Source of the DNA: Diphasiastrum complanatum
Lineage: Eukaryota; Streptophyta; Lycopodiopsida; Lycopodiales; Lycopodiaceae
DNA length: 64,000 bases
Direction: 5' to 3'
Assembly (NCBI GenBank): GCA_029204225.1
Contig: CM055104.1
Coordinates: 54,088,965-54,152,964 of the forward strand
Shown: in pieces, positions 20,351 through 32,127 of the stretch
Layout: every line of letters begins with the position of its first letter
How positions within the stretch are numbered: the stretch's first letter is position 1
Translations under genes and position numbers: made by a program
Notes under the pieces: generated by a model
Database searches by the model: none
The model's input: the letters and a program-made list of their open reading frames with translations, nothing else
Told to the model about the DNA's origin: nothing

Positions 20351-23027
20351 TTGTTGAATTATGGTATCTACAAGCTCTTTGACATGCTCCATTTGCATCA
20401 TTGTCATGTCAATATTTCTCAACACCATAATATCAAAAATTTTAACCAAGATATATTCATACTTGCTAGTTGAAATGAAACCACTTAATATGAATCATTG
20501 AGGACAATAACTTCATCCCTCCCTTTTGTGGGTGACTATATGGAGCTCACTTGCACCAACACATGTCTACTAATATCCTTAAACAACACCTTGTGTATGG
20601 TTTCCGTCCAAACAATCAATGATTCTCGTCCTAATAGACAAACATACGCATTTCAAATGACTCCTATCCCATAAAGCAAAAAAGTCATGGTGCAAACACT
20701 AAAATAGAAGCAAAAGGCAAAATCTGATAATGCGAATTTGCGTTTGCATATCTTTTACCACATCTTGTATGCTTGTAAAGATAGTCAAGTAGTTTGCACT
20801 TATGATAGAACCATGGTTCACACATTTAGAATGCAAATAGAGTGCTCACTCTAGAATTCTAGAGAGTTCTGGATTAGAATGTAAAACATAAATAAATCTC
20901 CAAAAAATTTAGATAATCTCATAGGGGGTTTGAAAATAACTATTTGGGGTGAAAAGAACTGAGTAATTTTGAATGGTGCATGGACAATTCTAAGTCCATT
21001 TACAACAAATTTTTGAGTGTAGTTTAAGAAAAGATTTCACAAGTGAAAGCATTGACCAAATCATGGCAAGATACTCCTAGATGATCGCATCATGTATATC
21101 ATGAAGTATACGCCAAGATGTGTCTTAGAGCTCACTATTTGCATGAAAATGCTTTGTTCTTTGCAACAAAAGTTTAACATTGGTCTTAGAGCCATAGTTA
21201 TTGCCACCAAACTTAAAAATTTGGTGCACTGTTTCGCATATCAATCAATGTTGCAAGCTGAAAACCATTTACAAGTAAAGCTAAAAATGGAGCTTGATAT
21301 GTCATTGTTACCTAACTTCTCATGAGCCAAGTTCTATCATACCGATTAGTACCAAACAATGGAGCACTGAGCTGAAACATTGCATTAACCATTTGTACAA
21401 GAAGCAAAGAGTCTTCCTCTCATGTGTAGTATTCAACCCTAACTAGTATGCACTAGAATAGCTACAAAGTAGAAGAACAAATAATTGAAGGGTTGAAATG
21501 AGTTGGAAGCTCATACATACAACTAATGTAGGGCTTGGAGAGAACTTTTGAATTATTCAAACATGATGCCACTTTGGAGTCAAACAAGGGCCTAAGTGAG
21601 CACCAACTCAAGCCCAACATCAGTATAATGACAACCCCCATACTTTCTTCTAATCCTATGTTTGCCAAAGCTCCTTTCTTTTCCAAGTGATAGGCTATCT
21701 AATGAAAAATGTCCGTAGTAGAATGACAACAGAACACACACGATACAGCATCTCTTTGTTCTAAAGGTAGAGCTAGTTGATGATGCAGCACTGGAAAATA
21801 AAATTAAAAGAAGACATGCAATATATGGTTCAATTGATACATCATCCATTAGGGTCTCCAATGGGCGCCAACTTAAAGAGCACCTGGTGAATAATAGATG
21901 GTGGTGACTTTAATCAGAACTTGAAAGTATTACACACAATTTTCAGGAGGCACTTGCTAAGGAATGGTCATGTTTCATCTTTGGATGCTAAGAGCAACAA
22001 TAGGGTACCCAGAAGACAGTATAATTACATTCAATAAGGGTTGAAAGCGGGGTTACACTTCTTTTTTACATTTTCCTTATTTTTTGGTTTCGACATTCCA
22101 AGATGATCATTCTAAAATGTTGAGGGTCCAAAATTTGTAATGCAACTAAGTCTTTCCATTTAAATTCTCATGATTTTTTTTGCACCGTATTTTGGTAGCT
22201 AACAATATCTTAATAATGCCTCATCACATTTACACCATCAAACATCCAAAACCTTCTACTCAAAATTGCACACATGAAAAGAAACGATTTCAACTCACCA
22301 AAGCTCTTATGGAATCCACAGGAAGGAGCAAAGGTTTTGGTTAGATCAATTTGAACTCTGCAGCCACACGCACAAGTGGAAATCTCTCACATACCTTTCA
22401 CAAATACCCTATCCTTTTGATTGCTATAATTTCAGGAATTGATTGATTGTAGTCACAATGTTCAACATACCTCTGAACTAGAAAATTGCACCAATTTAAT
22501 TTGCAGTACATGAGTTGAAGAAACACTAAAGGTCCGTGCTGTAATTATTGTAAGATATTTGAGGATAAGAACACCTTATACAAACTTTTCTTAAATGCTT
22601 AAATTTGCTAAAAGATAAGTTTTGCAGCAAACAAGGGCATTGTGTACGGAGGGCAAAATCATCTGACACCTAAGCCTCCTAAAATTTTTGGGAAGCATTT
22701 CCATGTAACAAAACATTCAAAAATATAAAAACATTGCTTAATTGTACAACAAGGTCATAACCTTTGCTCCCTTGTAGCCACCTCCATTAAGTCTATTGTA
22801 CTTTGGAGAAGACTTATACTATTGGAGAAACTAGATCCAAACTCGATTGCTAAAAATGTCTGGCAAAGGCATTGGACCCAAGGTGGTTTGGTTCATTGAC
22901 ACTCTCATCCACCTTGTAGTTTTTGGGAGTATCCTAAACAATCCATCAACAATTAGCTTTAGCATTAAGGTTCGTACTAAATTCCATAAAGGATTTGCTC
23001 AATCGTTTTATGATGCATAAAAAACCA
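20351..23027. other. Unassigned AT-rich intergenic stretch
   Basis: About 2.7 kb with only short, unconserved frames on both strands and no LTR ends, primer sites or terminal inverted repeats that I recognise. It may be the target into which copia D and gypsy E inserted. Confidence 0.5.
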
Positions 23028-23032
23028 TGACA

Positions 23033-23411
23033 AGTTATGATCAAAATCTCAGGTGTTGAATCAATGAAGCATAAAAGACAGCAATAGACTAAAGCCCTAC
23101 AAGCAATAGACAAGACACTAGGTTCTCCCACGAAGAGCCCAAGCAATACCAATCAATAATCTGAAAAATGAGTGTACAAATGCCCCTATAAATACCCTAC
23201 CCATGAACCCTAAAATAGGAATTCAAAAGTAAAGGGAGGCAAAATGTGGAGGGAAAATAGTGCGCCCTCCTACGGGCCCCCACTCCACATATAACCATAT
23301 AATAAGGGCCCAAGGCCAATCAATGTCATAAAAAAGGACCCAGTGTGGGTCATAAGCTCTGGGGCCTGTACATGACTAATATAAAATGCGTAACCAGAAA
23401 TATACATAACC
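23033..23411 (-). repeat. Outer partial LTR of E
   Basis: Matches 29218-29600 closely. It retains the CTAAAGCCCTACAAGCAATA segment that the middle LTR lacks, so it is closer to the 5' LTR than to its neighbour. A short deletion near 23355 removes the CATATAAAAAGG (TATA) segment. It ends at 23411, before the start-proximal part of the LTR. Confidence 0.85.
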
Positions 23412-23471
23412 AACTTTTGTCCTCCTTTTGTTCCTTCTAATGTTGTTTTTAAATGCTATTCCTCCCAAGAG

Positions 23472-23583
23472 ATGAATGAAATTCATTCTAAGAACCTTTG
23501 CTTTGATTGCAGTAGCCCTGATCATCTCAATTGTAATTGTCCCCATCAACATCCACCTACTAACGCGATAAAACTGTATGATC
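23472..23583 (+). pseudogene. Inverted gag zinc-knuckle scrap inside E
   Basis: On the plus strand, opposite to E, a 37-codon stretch starts MNEIHSKNLCFDCSSPDH and keeps a CX2C-X4-H-type knuckle related to the E knuckle (LCFNCKSPDH) and to the scrap at 40982. It lies in the spacer 23412-23787 between two LTRs. The rest of the spacer shows nothing recognisable. It comes from a related gypsy element. Confidence 0.7.
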
Positions 23584-23787
23584 AATCCAATAAGTAGCAT
23601 GTACAAATCAAAAGTATCGCGAGTACAAAACAATAACGGATGCAACCGCATACTCGAAACTATCTTTGAGTATCTAATTGACTCTGTCTGACACTTCCGC
23701 TAATAAGCAGTAAGTGTTTCTAATGTAAAGATACATGTCTATTTAGAGATTAGTTGCACCTAGTATTCTCAGTAGTCAGACGAGATG

Positions 23788-24230
23788 AGTTATGATCAAA
23801 ATCTCAAGTGTTGAATCAATGAAGCATAAAAGATAGCAATAGACAAGACAATAGGTTCTCCCACAAAGAGCCCAAGCAATACCAATCCATAATCTGAAAA
23901 ATGAGTGTACAAATGCCCCTATAAATACCCTACCAATGAACTCTAAAATAAGAATTCAAAAGTAAAGGGAGGCAAAATGTGGAGGGAAAATAGTGCGCCC
24001 TCCTACGGGCCCCCACTCCACATATAACCATATAATAAGGGCCCAAGGCCAGTCAATGTAATAAAAAAGGACCCAGTGCGGGTCATAAGCATATAAAAAG
24101 GCTCGGGGGCCTGTACATGACTAATATAAAATGCGTAACCAGAAATATACATAACCAACAGTAAATGTAAAGAGGCCTGCGGAATATATGCAGAGTAGCC
24201 CAGTAGGCCTGTATCCTGTAGTCCGTAACT
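23788..24230 (-). repeat. 3' LTR of E (middle LTR)
   Basis: 443 bp, AGTTA to TAACT in both orientations, contiguous with the 3' end of pol. It lacks about 22 bp present in both other LTR copies and carries private substitutions, so it diverged from them. Contains the likely TATA element (CATATAAAAAGG on the plus strand near 24088-24100 is its complement side). Confidence 0.88.
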
Positions 24231-26744
24231 CTCCCTGGCTATAAAGAACATTGCCCCCAATGTAGGCAAAATAAGATAAGAACCAGTGCCAGAGAAAAAT
24301 ACTGCATCAAGATATCCCATCTGAGAAAGGAACATCACAATGGTAGCTGCAAGTGAGCGAGCCTGATCAGCCAGGATAGGGGTATGATAAAAAACATCAA
24401 TGGGCTCCCAAGTAGCCTCCTCAATAGGATGACCATCCCACTGGACCAAAAACTGAACCTGCCGATGGCGACGACTATGCAATAAGCGCACCTGTAAAAT
24501 AGCAGCTGGCAGGAATGGAAAAAGCTCTGGATCTGTAGGAAATGAGGAATCTCGAGGAGCATCATCCTCAATAGCAGCACGTAATAAACCGACATGAAAG
24601 ATATCACAAGCCCGAGTAGCAGCAGATAACTCAAGACGATATGTAACTGGACTGAGGCGCTCAAGAATCTGAAAAGGCCCATAATAGCGCGACGCAAGCT
24701 TCTCAGTAGAAGCAAGACCCTGTACAAAACGATGGCAAGCGAAGCATAACCGGAGAAAAACAGTATCTCCCCCTGCAAACTCAACATGGCGCCGATGACA
24801 ATCAAAAATGGTCCTGTACCGCTGCTGAATATGCTGTAAATGAGTAGCCGCTCTAGTAATAATCTCCCGAGCACTCGAAAGATAAGATGAAATAGTAACA
24901 GGTGCATCATCTAGAGGAGCAGGTATACCGGGTAGAACTGGTGAGTATCCATGAGCAAGTAGGAAAGGAGAAACACCTGTGCTGGAACTAACAGAACTGT
25001 TATAACTATACTCAGCCAAACATAAATGCTGATCCCAATCACGACTAGAAGGAGAAACATAATGTCGTAAATAATCCTCCAATACCCGGTTAATAACCTC
25101 AGACTGACCATCCGCAGAAGAATGATAAGCAGTGCCCATAAGTATCCTAACATCCAAGATACGCATAAGCTCTGTCCAAAAACCTGATGTAAACTTGGTA
25201 TCCCGATCAGTAAGTATAGATCGTGGGAGACCATGTAAGCGGAAAATCTCAGAAATAAAGATACGACCACACTGCTCTGCTGTAATAGTACGTCTGACTG
25301 GTATGAAATGAGCTTGTTTAGAAAACCTATCAACTACCACCAAACAAGAATCATGACCACGCTGAGTACGGGGAAGACCTAAAATGAAGTCCATAGATAT
25401 ATCAGTCCACTGGCGGGAAGGAATAGGCCAACTTTGAAGGAGACCGCCAGGTTTTTCACGGGAATACTTGTTACGAAGGCAAAAATCACAAGTATGAATA
25501 AGGTGGGAAAGCTCGCGCTTCATGGAAGGCCAATAAAAATGTTCTTTCAAACGGAACAAGGACTTTTGAAAACCAAAATGGCCACCAACAGGAGAGGAAT
25601 GGGCATCAAGAAGGAGCTGTGGACGTATGTCGAGAGTGTTGGGAATACATAACGAACCATAGTGAAACAAACGATGATTAACAATGGAATAAACCTGGTG
25701 AGGGTGAGAGGAAGGACGAGAGGCAGACGACATAACATCACGAAAGTCTGGACATGTGGCATAAGCCTGAGGAAGATCATCATACCAAGAGTGGGGAGAC
25801 GTAACAAGACTGTAAGTAAGAGCAGGTAAACGAGACAAAGCATTAGCAACAGCGTTACTTTTACCAGGCTTATAATGAATATCAAAATGAAAGGACTGTA
25901 AAAACTGAAGCCAACGGTACTGACAATCACTAAGATTCTTTTGTGTATACAAATAACGAAGTGACTGGTGATCAGCAGGCACAGGCCATGAAAGAATAGA
26001 ACGGACCTTACGAGGGTCGAGACGAACAGTACCATTAGTAACAAAGAAGCCCAAAAACTCGATTTGTACAACAACAAAAGAACATTTAGAACGTTTAGCA
26101 TACAGATGATGAGTAACTAACAAAACAAAAACAGAACGAACGTGCTGAACATGAAGAGAGAGAGTGGTGCTATAAATGAGGATATCGTCAAAATAAACAA
26201 TGACACACTTTCCAAGCAGAGGACAAAAAATGTTATTCATGACATTCTGAAAAGTGGGCGGGCCATTGGTAACACCAAAAGGAAGGACACGAAACTCATA
26301 CAGACCAAAGTGGGTACGGAAAGCTGTCTTGTGCTCATCAGGAGGATGCATACGAATCTGGTGATAACCGGAACGGAGGTCAAGTTTAGAAAAGATCTTG
26401 GCTTGGCCTAACTGGTCAAACATGTCATCTATATGAGGGATAGGGTACTGATTATGGATAGTAAGTTTATTTAAAGCACGATAATCAATACATAGACGTT
26501 TAGTACCATCCTTCTTATCAACAAGTAAAACAGGAGCACCAAAAGGACTATGGCTAGGAACAATAAGGCCTTGACATAATAAATCAGACACCTGACGTTG
26601 GACTTCCTCACGCTCAACAATAGACATACGAAAAGGTGGACGAGAAGGAGGTGATACAGAAGAAACAAGGTCTATATGATGGTTGACATCTCGTAAAGGT
26701 GGTAACTGAGTCGGCTCTCTAAAAACATGCTCAAATTCACGCAA
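24003..26744 (-). pseudogene. E pol: RT and integrase open over 913 codons, RNase H deleted
   Basis: RT: RLCIDYRALNKLTI (residues 83-96), [16 protein letters not shown] (118-133), catalytic YFDDIL (184-189). At about residue 256 WPVPAD jumps to HQSLRYLYTQKNL, so the connection and RNase H core present in copies A and P are missing without a frameshift. Integrase: HSSPVGGHFG and CDFC zinc ligands (382-422), catalytic D452 (ISMDF), D513 (LTDRD) and E549 (GQSEV), spacing D-35-E, all intact. Chromodomain-like VQFLVQWDGHPIEEATWEP at 763-781. The frame lacks its own stop and runs about 76 codons into the 3' LTR. Same frame as gag, separated from it by one TAG. Without RNase H the copy could not complete cDNA synthesis alone. 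Confidence 0.92.
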
Positions 26745-26759
26745 CAGTTCAGAAAATAC

Positions 26760-28487
26760 CTATGGCAAAGGTGGTGCATCCGCAATAGGCTGAACTGGCT
26801 GAACAGAAAGAATAGCCGCACAGTGGGCCTTCGGGAGGCTCCGTATGAACTGCTTCCCAGAAATAAGTTGATAGTCCTGCCGAGAATCAATACTGGAAAA
26901 TATATGCTGAGTACCATCATGAGAGAATGTCAATGCCTGCTGCTGGAGGTCTATTGTAACCGCACCAAGGGATGCAAACCAATCAGCACCAAGGATAAGA
27001 TTGTACCGTGTAAGTGGAATAATATGAAAATCTGCCTGACCAAGGAAGTCTCCAATCCGATATGAAAGCTGCTGATACATCTGCGTGCTAGGAAAAGAGT
27101 GTGCGCTGGCAACCTCAACATGCAGGGGATGAGGCGTAGTGACTGGCATAGCACGAATGCGTGTAGTAATATGACTGCTGAGGGAGTGAGTGCTACCCGT
27201 GTCAACAAGGGCAATAAACTCACAACCAGTGATACGTACGCGAAGATGGATATGGCGTGGACCCGGCTTACCGGCCCAAGTAGCATAAGCAAGCTGAGCA
27301 TGGCATACAGCTAGATCAGGGGGATCAGGAACAGGCTCAGTGGGTGTGGCAAACTGATCAACAAGTGGGTCATCATCAAGAATATGAAGGCATATGGCAG
27401 AATCAGGACTATCATCAGGTGTGTCAGCATCATGGAAATAGACGGCAGTAGCAGTGGCAGGCTGTCGGCAATCACGGGCGATATGATCAGGACTCTTACA
27501 GTTGAAACATAAGCGCTTTTCACGGATCTCAGACATCTTAGGCTGTGAGTAGCGACGAACAAAAACAGGACGAGGAGAAAAAGGAGGACGTGGTGCAGAA
27601 GGAAGAGTGGACGAAGGTGAACTGACAGATGTGGGACTAGTAGAGGATGGAGAGGAAAAAATAGGACGTGTGAAAGGACGCGAAGGACGAGAAACAGAGG
27701 AAGAGATGGGAGAGTACTTGTGCTGCAGTGCGGTAGCAAGGGAGATGGCGTGAGAAAGAGTGAGTGGAAAAAAAGAAGAAACATCATACCTGAGTGCGCC
27801 TCATAGACCAGCAACGTAGCGAGAGATGAGCTCCAATGTAGAAATATCTGGGAATAGATAGGAAAGCTCTGTAAACCGTGTCGTATAAGCAGCCAAGTCA
27901 CCAGTGTGAGATAAACTGCGAAAGATGTCGCGCTGTCGAATAAGCCACTGAGGATCAATCATCGCTAGGCGGAGTGCTGTCATAAACTCTGTCCAACTAG
28001 CAAGGCCAGGGTGTGAAGCCGTCTGGCGAAACATGCGCCACCAAGTAGCAGCACGACCCTCCAAATGTAAAGCAGCCAAATGTATCCGCTGAATGTCAAT
28101 CTTAGGAAACATAAGGAAGTAGGTCTCAAGCTTAGAATACCAATTCTCGAGTTCATTCCCATCGGATGACCCAGAATACACGGTAAGCTGAACCTTATCC
28201 TTAAAGTCTCGTGGCAAAGGACCAAAAGATGAAGGAGTCTCGGGTGGTGGAAATGTACGCTGTGGGGGAACAAGTGGAGATAGTGGAGAAACACTGGACT
28301 GTAATGATAGTGTAGCAATCTGGGCAGAAAGAGCAGTGAACGTCTCTCGTAACTCCTGGCGTAAATCAGTGCGTACATCACTCATGGCTTCTCTAAGATG
28401 ATCTCGGAATTCATGCCGTACTTCGTCAAGGTAAGTGGAAGACGGTAGACGAGGCTCAGAAGATGTAGGGGAAGTATCCATGGTCAA
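26760..28487 (-). pseudogene. E gag and protease (two in-frame stops)
   Basis: Start ATG at 28487 (MTMDTSPTSS). A charged helical region (DEVRHEFRDHLREAM) precedes the gag core: VQLTVYSGSSDGNELENWYS, LETYFLMFPKIDIQRIHLAA, GRAATWWRMFR. A TGA at 27801-27803 follows YVAGL. After a Ser/Pro-rich linker comes the zinc knuckle CFNCKSPDHIARDC and the aspartic protease with an intact ALVDTGSTHSLSS and LILGADWF. A TAG at 26760-26762 separates it from pol. All three segments share one frame (1,495 codons overall), as in single-ORF gypsy elements. Gag assembles the particle; protease matures it. Two point changes disable an otherwise open frame. Confidence 0.9.
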
Positions 28488-28499
28488 GGAATGCAGGAA

Positions 28500-29204
28500 G
28501 TGAAAAGAGTGTAAGAAAAGCTTAATATCGGAGGGAGCGGACTTTTGTCGTCACCCCAAATACGCTTTAGGTACACAAACGACACTAAGAGCAAGAAAGG
28601 AAATGACAAATGTCAAGAAAAGGTGTGGAAAGCAAGGAAAAACCAGCAAAGATACCTCTCGATAGAGCTCCAAGCGTGTGCGAAGAGCTGGCTGGAAAAT
28701 GTGACCACAAGGAGAATGAAAGTGGGCGCTGGACAGCCTCCAATCAATGCTGAAAATATGGCTGGAAATCTGTGGAAAACGTGATGAAATAGGGCGATGG
28801 ACAGCCTCCAATCAAAACTGAAACATGGCTGAAACTCTGCTGGAACAATGGCTGAAAAATGTGCAATGCTGAAAAGATGGCTGGGAATCCTCTCCCTGAA
28901 GCAAATAGAGGATTCAAAAAAAAAGAGGGAAAAGGATTTGGAACTTGGGCGCCGGAAATAATCTGCCCAAAAAAAAAAAAAAAAAAAAAAATTCCGGCCG
29001 CCAAATTTAGCGGAAGTACTTCCGCTAACTATTTGCTAAAGCTCCGCCAAGGAAAATGCTCTGATGGGAGTTGGTCCTCCTCCAAACTGTGCTGAATGTT
29101 GCTGAAGCAAAGAGACGAAAGCCCTCAGCAAAGAGAGAAAAAATCAGCAAGGAAAATGGGCACCCAATCAAAAAATCAGATCTGAAATTCAGCAATCAGG
29201 AAAG
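28500..29204 (-). other. E leader region
   Basis: Non-coding sequence between primer site and gag. It contains at least two units with the core GGGCG.TGGACAGCCTCCA (28724 and 28792, 68 bp apart) also found in fragment B, a poly-A run at about 28969-28990 and GGCTGAAA/GGCTGGAAA repeats. Confidence 0.7.
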
Positions 29205-29217
29205 TGCTCTGATACCA
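29205..29217 (-). other. E primer binding site (initiator tRNA-Met)
   Basis: On the minus strand TGGTATCAGAGCA directly follows the 5' LTR. Confidence 0.9.
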
Positions 29218-29682
29218 AGTTATGATCAAAATCTCAGGTGTTGAATCAATGAAGCATAAAAGACAGCAATAGACTAAAGCCCTACAAGCAATAGACAAGA
29301 CAATAGGTTCTCCCACGAAGAGCCCAAGCAATACCAATCAATAATCTGAAAAATGAGTGTACAAATGCCCCTATAAATACCCTACCAATGAACCCTAAAA
29401 TAGGAATTCAAAAGTAAAGGGAGGCAAAATGTGGAGGGAAAATAGTGCGCCCTCCTACGGGCCCCCACTCCACATATAACCATATAATAAGGGCCCAAGG
29501 CCAGTCAATGTCATAAAAAAGGACCCAGTGCGGGTCATAAGCATATAAAAAGGCTCTGGGGCCTGTACATGACTAATATAAAATGCGTAACCAGAAATAT
29601 ACATAACCAACAGTAAATGTAAAGAGGCCTGCGGAATATATGCAGAGTAGCCCAATAGGCCTGTATCCTGTAGTCCGTAACT
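29218..29682 (-). repeat. E 5' LTR
   Basis: 465 bp with inverted 5-bp ends AGTTA/TAACT. It contains a 77-codon minus-strand frame from 29688 that is also present, open, at the 3' end of pol. I treat that frame as LTR sequence that happens to be open, not as a gene. Confidence 0.9.
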
Positions 29683-29687
29683 TGACA

Positions 29688-30152
29688 TTTTTTGGACAAT
29701 GCCCTAAAGCAACCCACTGAGGAGTTTCCTAAGCGAAACCCACCATACCTTTTGCAACCTAGAAATAGGAAGAGCTAAAGCATCAATGTACTATTGTGGT
29801 CACCTTGAAATATTTTGGGCACACAAACTAGTGAGGAGTTGCTTAATGGTTTGCCAAAAACTTATGGAGTATAGAAAAGCACTTTTTAAGCAACTTAGAT
29901 ATCCTTTCCCAGTTCGTTATGTGTTGCACAAAAAACCCAACACTTTGTAAGCAATGCATTGAGGAGTTTCCTAAGTCTTTGGTTCTACTTAGGTAAAGTC
30001 TAGCAAACCATTTATAAAGGGCCGTTTTTATGACATGGGAACATAAAAAGAAAGGCAAGGTGGGAAAGGTTGTAACCAATGTTCCACACCTTGCCTTTTT
30101 TTACGATGCTTCCAAAGCCTGAAAATAGGTAGAGCGCAAACTTGGGTGTGTT
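29688..30152. repeat. Dispersed repeat S, first copy, with hairpin
   Basis: Shares phrases with 33600-34260, such as GAAATAGG(T/A)AGAGC and GGGAACAT followed by AGGTGGGAAAGG. A hairpin is formed by AAAGGCAAGGTGGG (30051-30064) and CCACACCTTGCCTTT (30084-30098). No coding capacity. Class unknown; a non-autonomous DNA repeat is possible. Confidence 0.5.
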
Positions 30153-30418
30153 AACAGTAATCTTGTTTAAGCCTCGATAGTCCACACACATTCTCCAAGA
30201 CCCATCCTTCTTTTTTACCAGAATGATCGGAGAGGCAAAGGGGGAGAAGCTAGGTCTTACTTGCCCCTTGGCAAGATAGTCCTCAATCATGCTTCTGACC
30301 TCTTCCTCCTCTTTCAGACTCATTCTATAAGGTGGTCTATTAACAGGAGATGATCTAGGAATTAACTCGATTCTATGCTCCACATTTCTTTTAGGGGGTA
30401 AAATAGATGGAAGTTCAT
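30153..30418 (-). repeat. Left arm of inverted duplication (F RT start)
   Basis: About 265 bp that repeat in opposite orientation at 31411-31681 with only a few mismatches, from GAACTTCCATCTATTTTACC through the RT start to GGCTT-AACAAGATTA. Arms are about 1 kb apart. Confidence 0.85.
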
Positions 30419-31410
30419 TCGTGAACACATCTAGAAACTCCTCCCTAATTTGGCGATTTAGGTTCTTAGTAAGATTAGTTTGTTCTTGACATACATCAGA
30501 CTCATTAGCAAAAACAAACATATCATACAAGAAACGAACATACATGCACTTACACTGAACCTTACACAACTGCGTTGTCGTGATCAAAGGTCCTGGAGGC
30601 ATATCAGGCTCTCCACGCAGGGAGTGAATCCTACCATCGTGCTGGAACTCATACACATGAGTATCCCAAGCCCCACATGCCAACAAATTCCAAGCACCAC
30701 ATCAAAGCGAGCCAAACGGGTAATCTCAAAATCTAACTCCTCAGTATAGCTCTGAATGGTTAGAGGCGTACCCACAACCCTGGCATCCCACACTTCCGCA
30801 CCCTTTCCAATAGCCATTTCGACTGTGTGCTGGTACAGGGATGGTTGTTTGCTCACTCTCAACCGTTTAATCAAAGCGGAGTTAATGACGTTATGTGAGG
30901 ACTCAGTGTCAAATAGAATCAAAACATCTGTACCACACAGCTGTCCACGCATAACAATCAAAGAAGTGCAAGGAAATTGATACCCATGTTGTGCCGCTCT
31001 TGACAACTGTGGCAAAGGAACTGAGTCCACCTTCCGAATCACCAACACGTTCATCAACCGTGGAACATCAAGAGGTTCTTCTTGTCTCAATTCCTCAACT
31101 TTCATAGGATTTGCTCCTCAACTTGCAAACCGTAGGTGGTCCGTGAGGGATTGCGAGGACACTCCAAAGCAAAGGTTCTCTTTCTTTGCCCGCTCCAAGT
31201 CCTGCGTCGATAGCGTAGAAAAGCGTTGGCCCCCTTGGGCATTGGACGTCCCATACCGCCCTTTGCCTTTTGAGGTGCCCGCACCTTTACTCTTTTTCAC
31301 ACTCTGAATTTGCTCTTGCGAGGATTGACCCTTCCATTTTACCCCTAAAAGTCAGCAAAGTCAGCTTGTTTCAAAGCATCGAAACTTCGCTGCTGAACTT
31401 CCATCCACTC
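30153..31410 (-). pseudogene. Ty3/gypsy F: gag end, protease and RT start
   Basis: Minus strand. From the right: Lys/Gly-rich gag tail with a spoiled zinc knuckle (LERAKKENLCFGVSS, about 31160-31210), protease with LILFDTESSHNVINSALI (about 30880-30930; active DTG changed to DTE), LDFEITRLARFDVVLG, then the RT N-terminus HRIELIPRSSPVNRPPYRMS, SPIILVKKKDGSWRMCVDYR (30400-30160). The RT ends at the boundary with repeat S. Two frames overlap at 30584-30686, a frameshift. This family differs from A/E (different RT and protease sequences). Confidence 0.82.
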
Positions 31411-31681
31411 TGATGAACTTCCATCTATTTTACCCCCTAAAAGAATTGTGGAGCATAGAATCGAGTTAATTCCTGGATCATCTCCTGTTAATAGACCACC
31501 TTATAGAATGAGTCTGAAAGAGGAGGAAGAGGTCAGAAGCATGATTGAGGACTATCTTGCCAAGGGGCAAGTAAGACCTAGCTTCTCCCCCTTTGCCTCT
31601 CCGATCATTCTGGTAAAAAAGAAGGATGGGTCTTGGAGAATGTGTGTGGACTATTGAGGCTTGAACAAGATTATTGTTAAG
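31411..31681 (+). repeat. Right arm of inverted duplication (F RT start)
   Basis: Partner of 30153-30418. Here the RT continues downstream, whereas the left arm continues upstream into protease. Confidence 0.85.
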
Positions 31682-32127
31682 CATCGATATCCTATGCCAC
31701 GTATAGATGATCTTTTGGATGCCCTCCATGGTGCTACAGTGTTTAGCAAAATGACCTAAAGAATGGTTACCACCAGGTGAGAGTTCGAGAAGAGGATGTG
31801 CATAAAACTGCCTTCCGAACTCGTTTTGGACACTATGAAATTTTAGTCATGCCTTTTGGATTGACTAACGCCCCTGCAACATTTATGATGTTAATGAACG
31901 ATGTGCTTAGACCGTTTATGGGCAAGTATGTGGTTAATTTTGTTGATGACATACTTGTTTACAGTTGTGGTGATGCTATGCATGTTAATCACCTAAGAAC
32001 TGTGTTATCAACTTGAGAGGGAAAATACATTGTTCGCTAACAATAAAAAAAGTGAATTGTTTAAAAAAGAAATAACATATTTAGGTTTTACAGTGTCAGC
32101 AGATGGAATAAAACCGGATCCGCAGAA
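31411..32127 (+). pseudogene. Ty3/gypsy F: plus-strand RT segment
   Basis: Starts with the same RT N-terminus as the minus-strand copy (31448-31657, MEHRIELIPGSSPVNRPPYR), has a TGA at the CVDY-RG junction, then continues past the duplicated part: [40 protein letters not shown], and the catalytic FVDDILVY (about 31940-31963). It ends at KKEITYLGFTV...KPDPQKV near 32127, where LTR Q sequence starts. Stops and a frameshift near 31755 and 32015. Confidence 0.85.

Larger units (their letters stand above)
23033..29682 (-). mobile_element. E: near-complete Ty3/gypsy element with an extra LTR
   Basis: Minus-strand element: 5' LTR 29218-29682, primer site 29205-29217, leader with repeats, single-frame gag-pol 28487-24003, LTR 23788-24230, then a 377-bp spacer and a further partial LTR 23033-23411. 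The 5-bp flank TGACA occurs left of the outermost LTR (23028-23032) and right of the 5' LTR (29683-29687), which suggests the outermost pair marks the original insertion. It belongs to the same family group as copies A, B and P. It is the least damaged element of the window, with only two stops, but its RNase H domain is deleted. Confidence 0.88.

Noticed and set aside
29455-29688. 77-codon frame in the E 5' LTR as a small gene
   Set aside because: It is LTR sequence; the same frame appears as read-through tail of pol in the other LTR, and it has no independent evidence.
30153-32127. Integrated plant pararetrovirus (RT without obvious integrase, FVDD box)
   Set aside because: Protease, RT order and sequence fit Ty3/gypsy, and no movement protein or coat-like region is visible. 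Comparable gypsy fragments nearby have integrase and LTRs.
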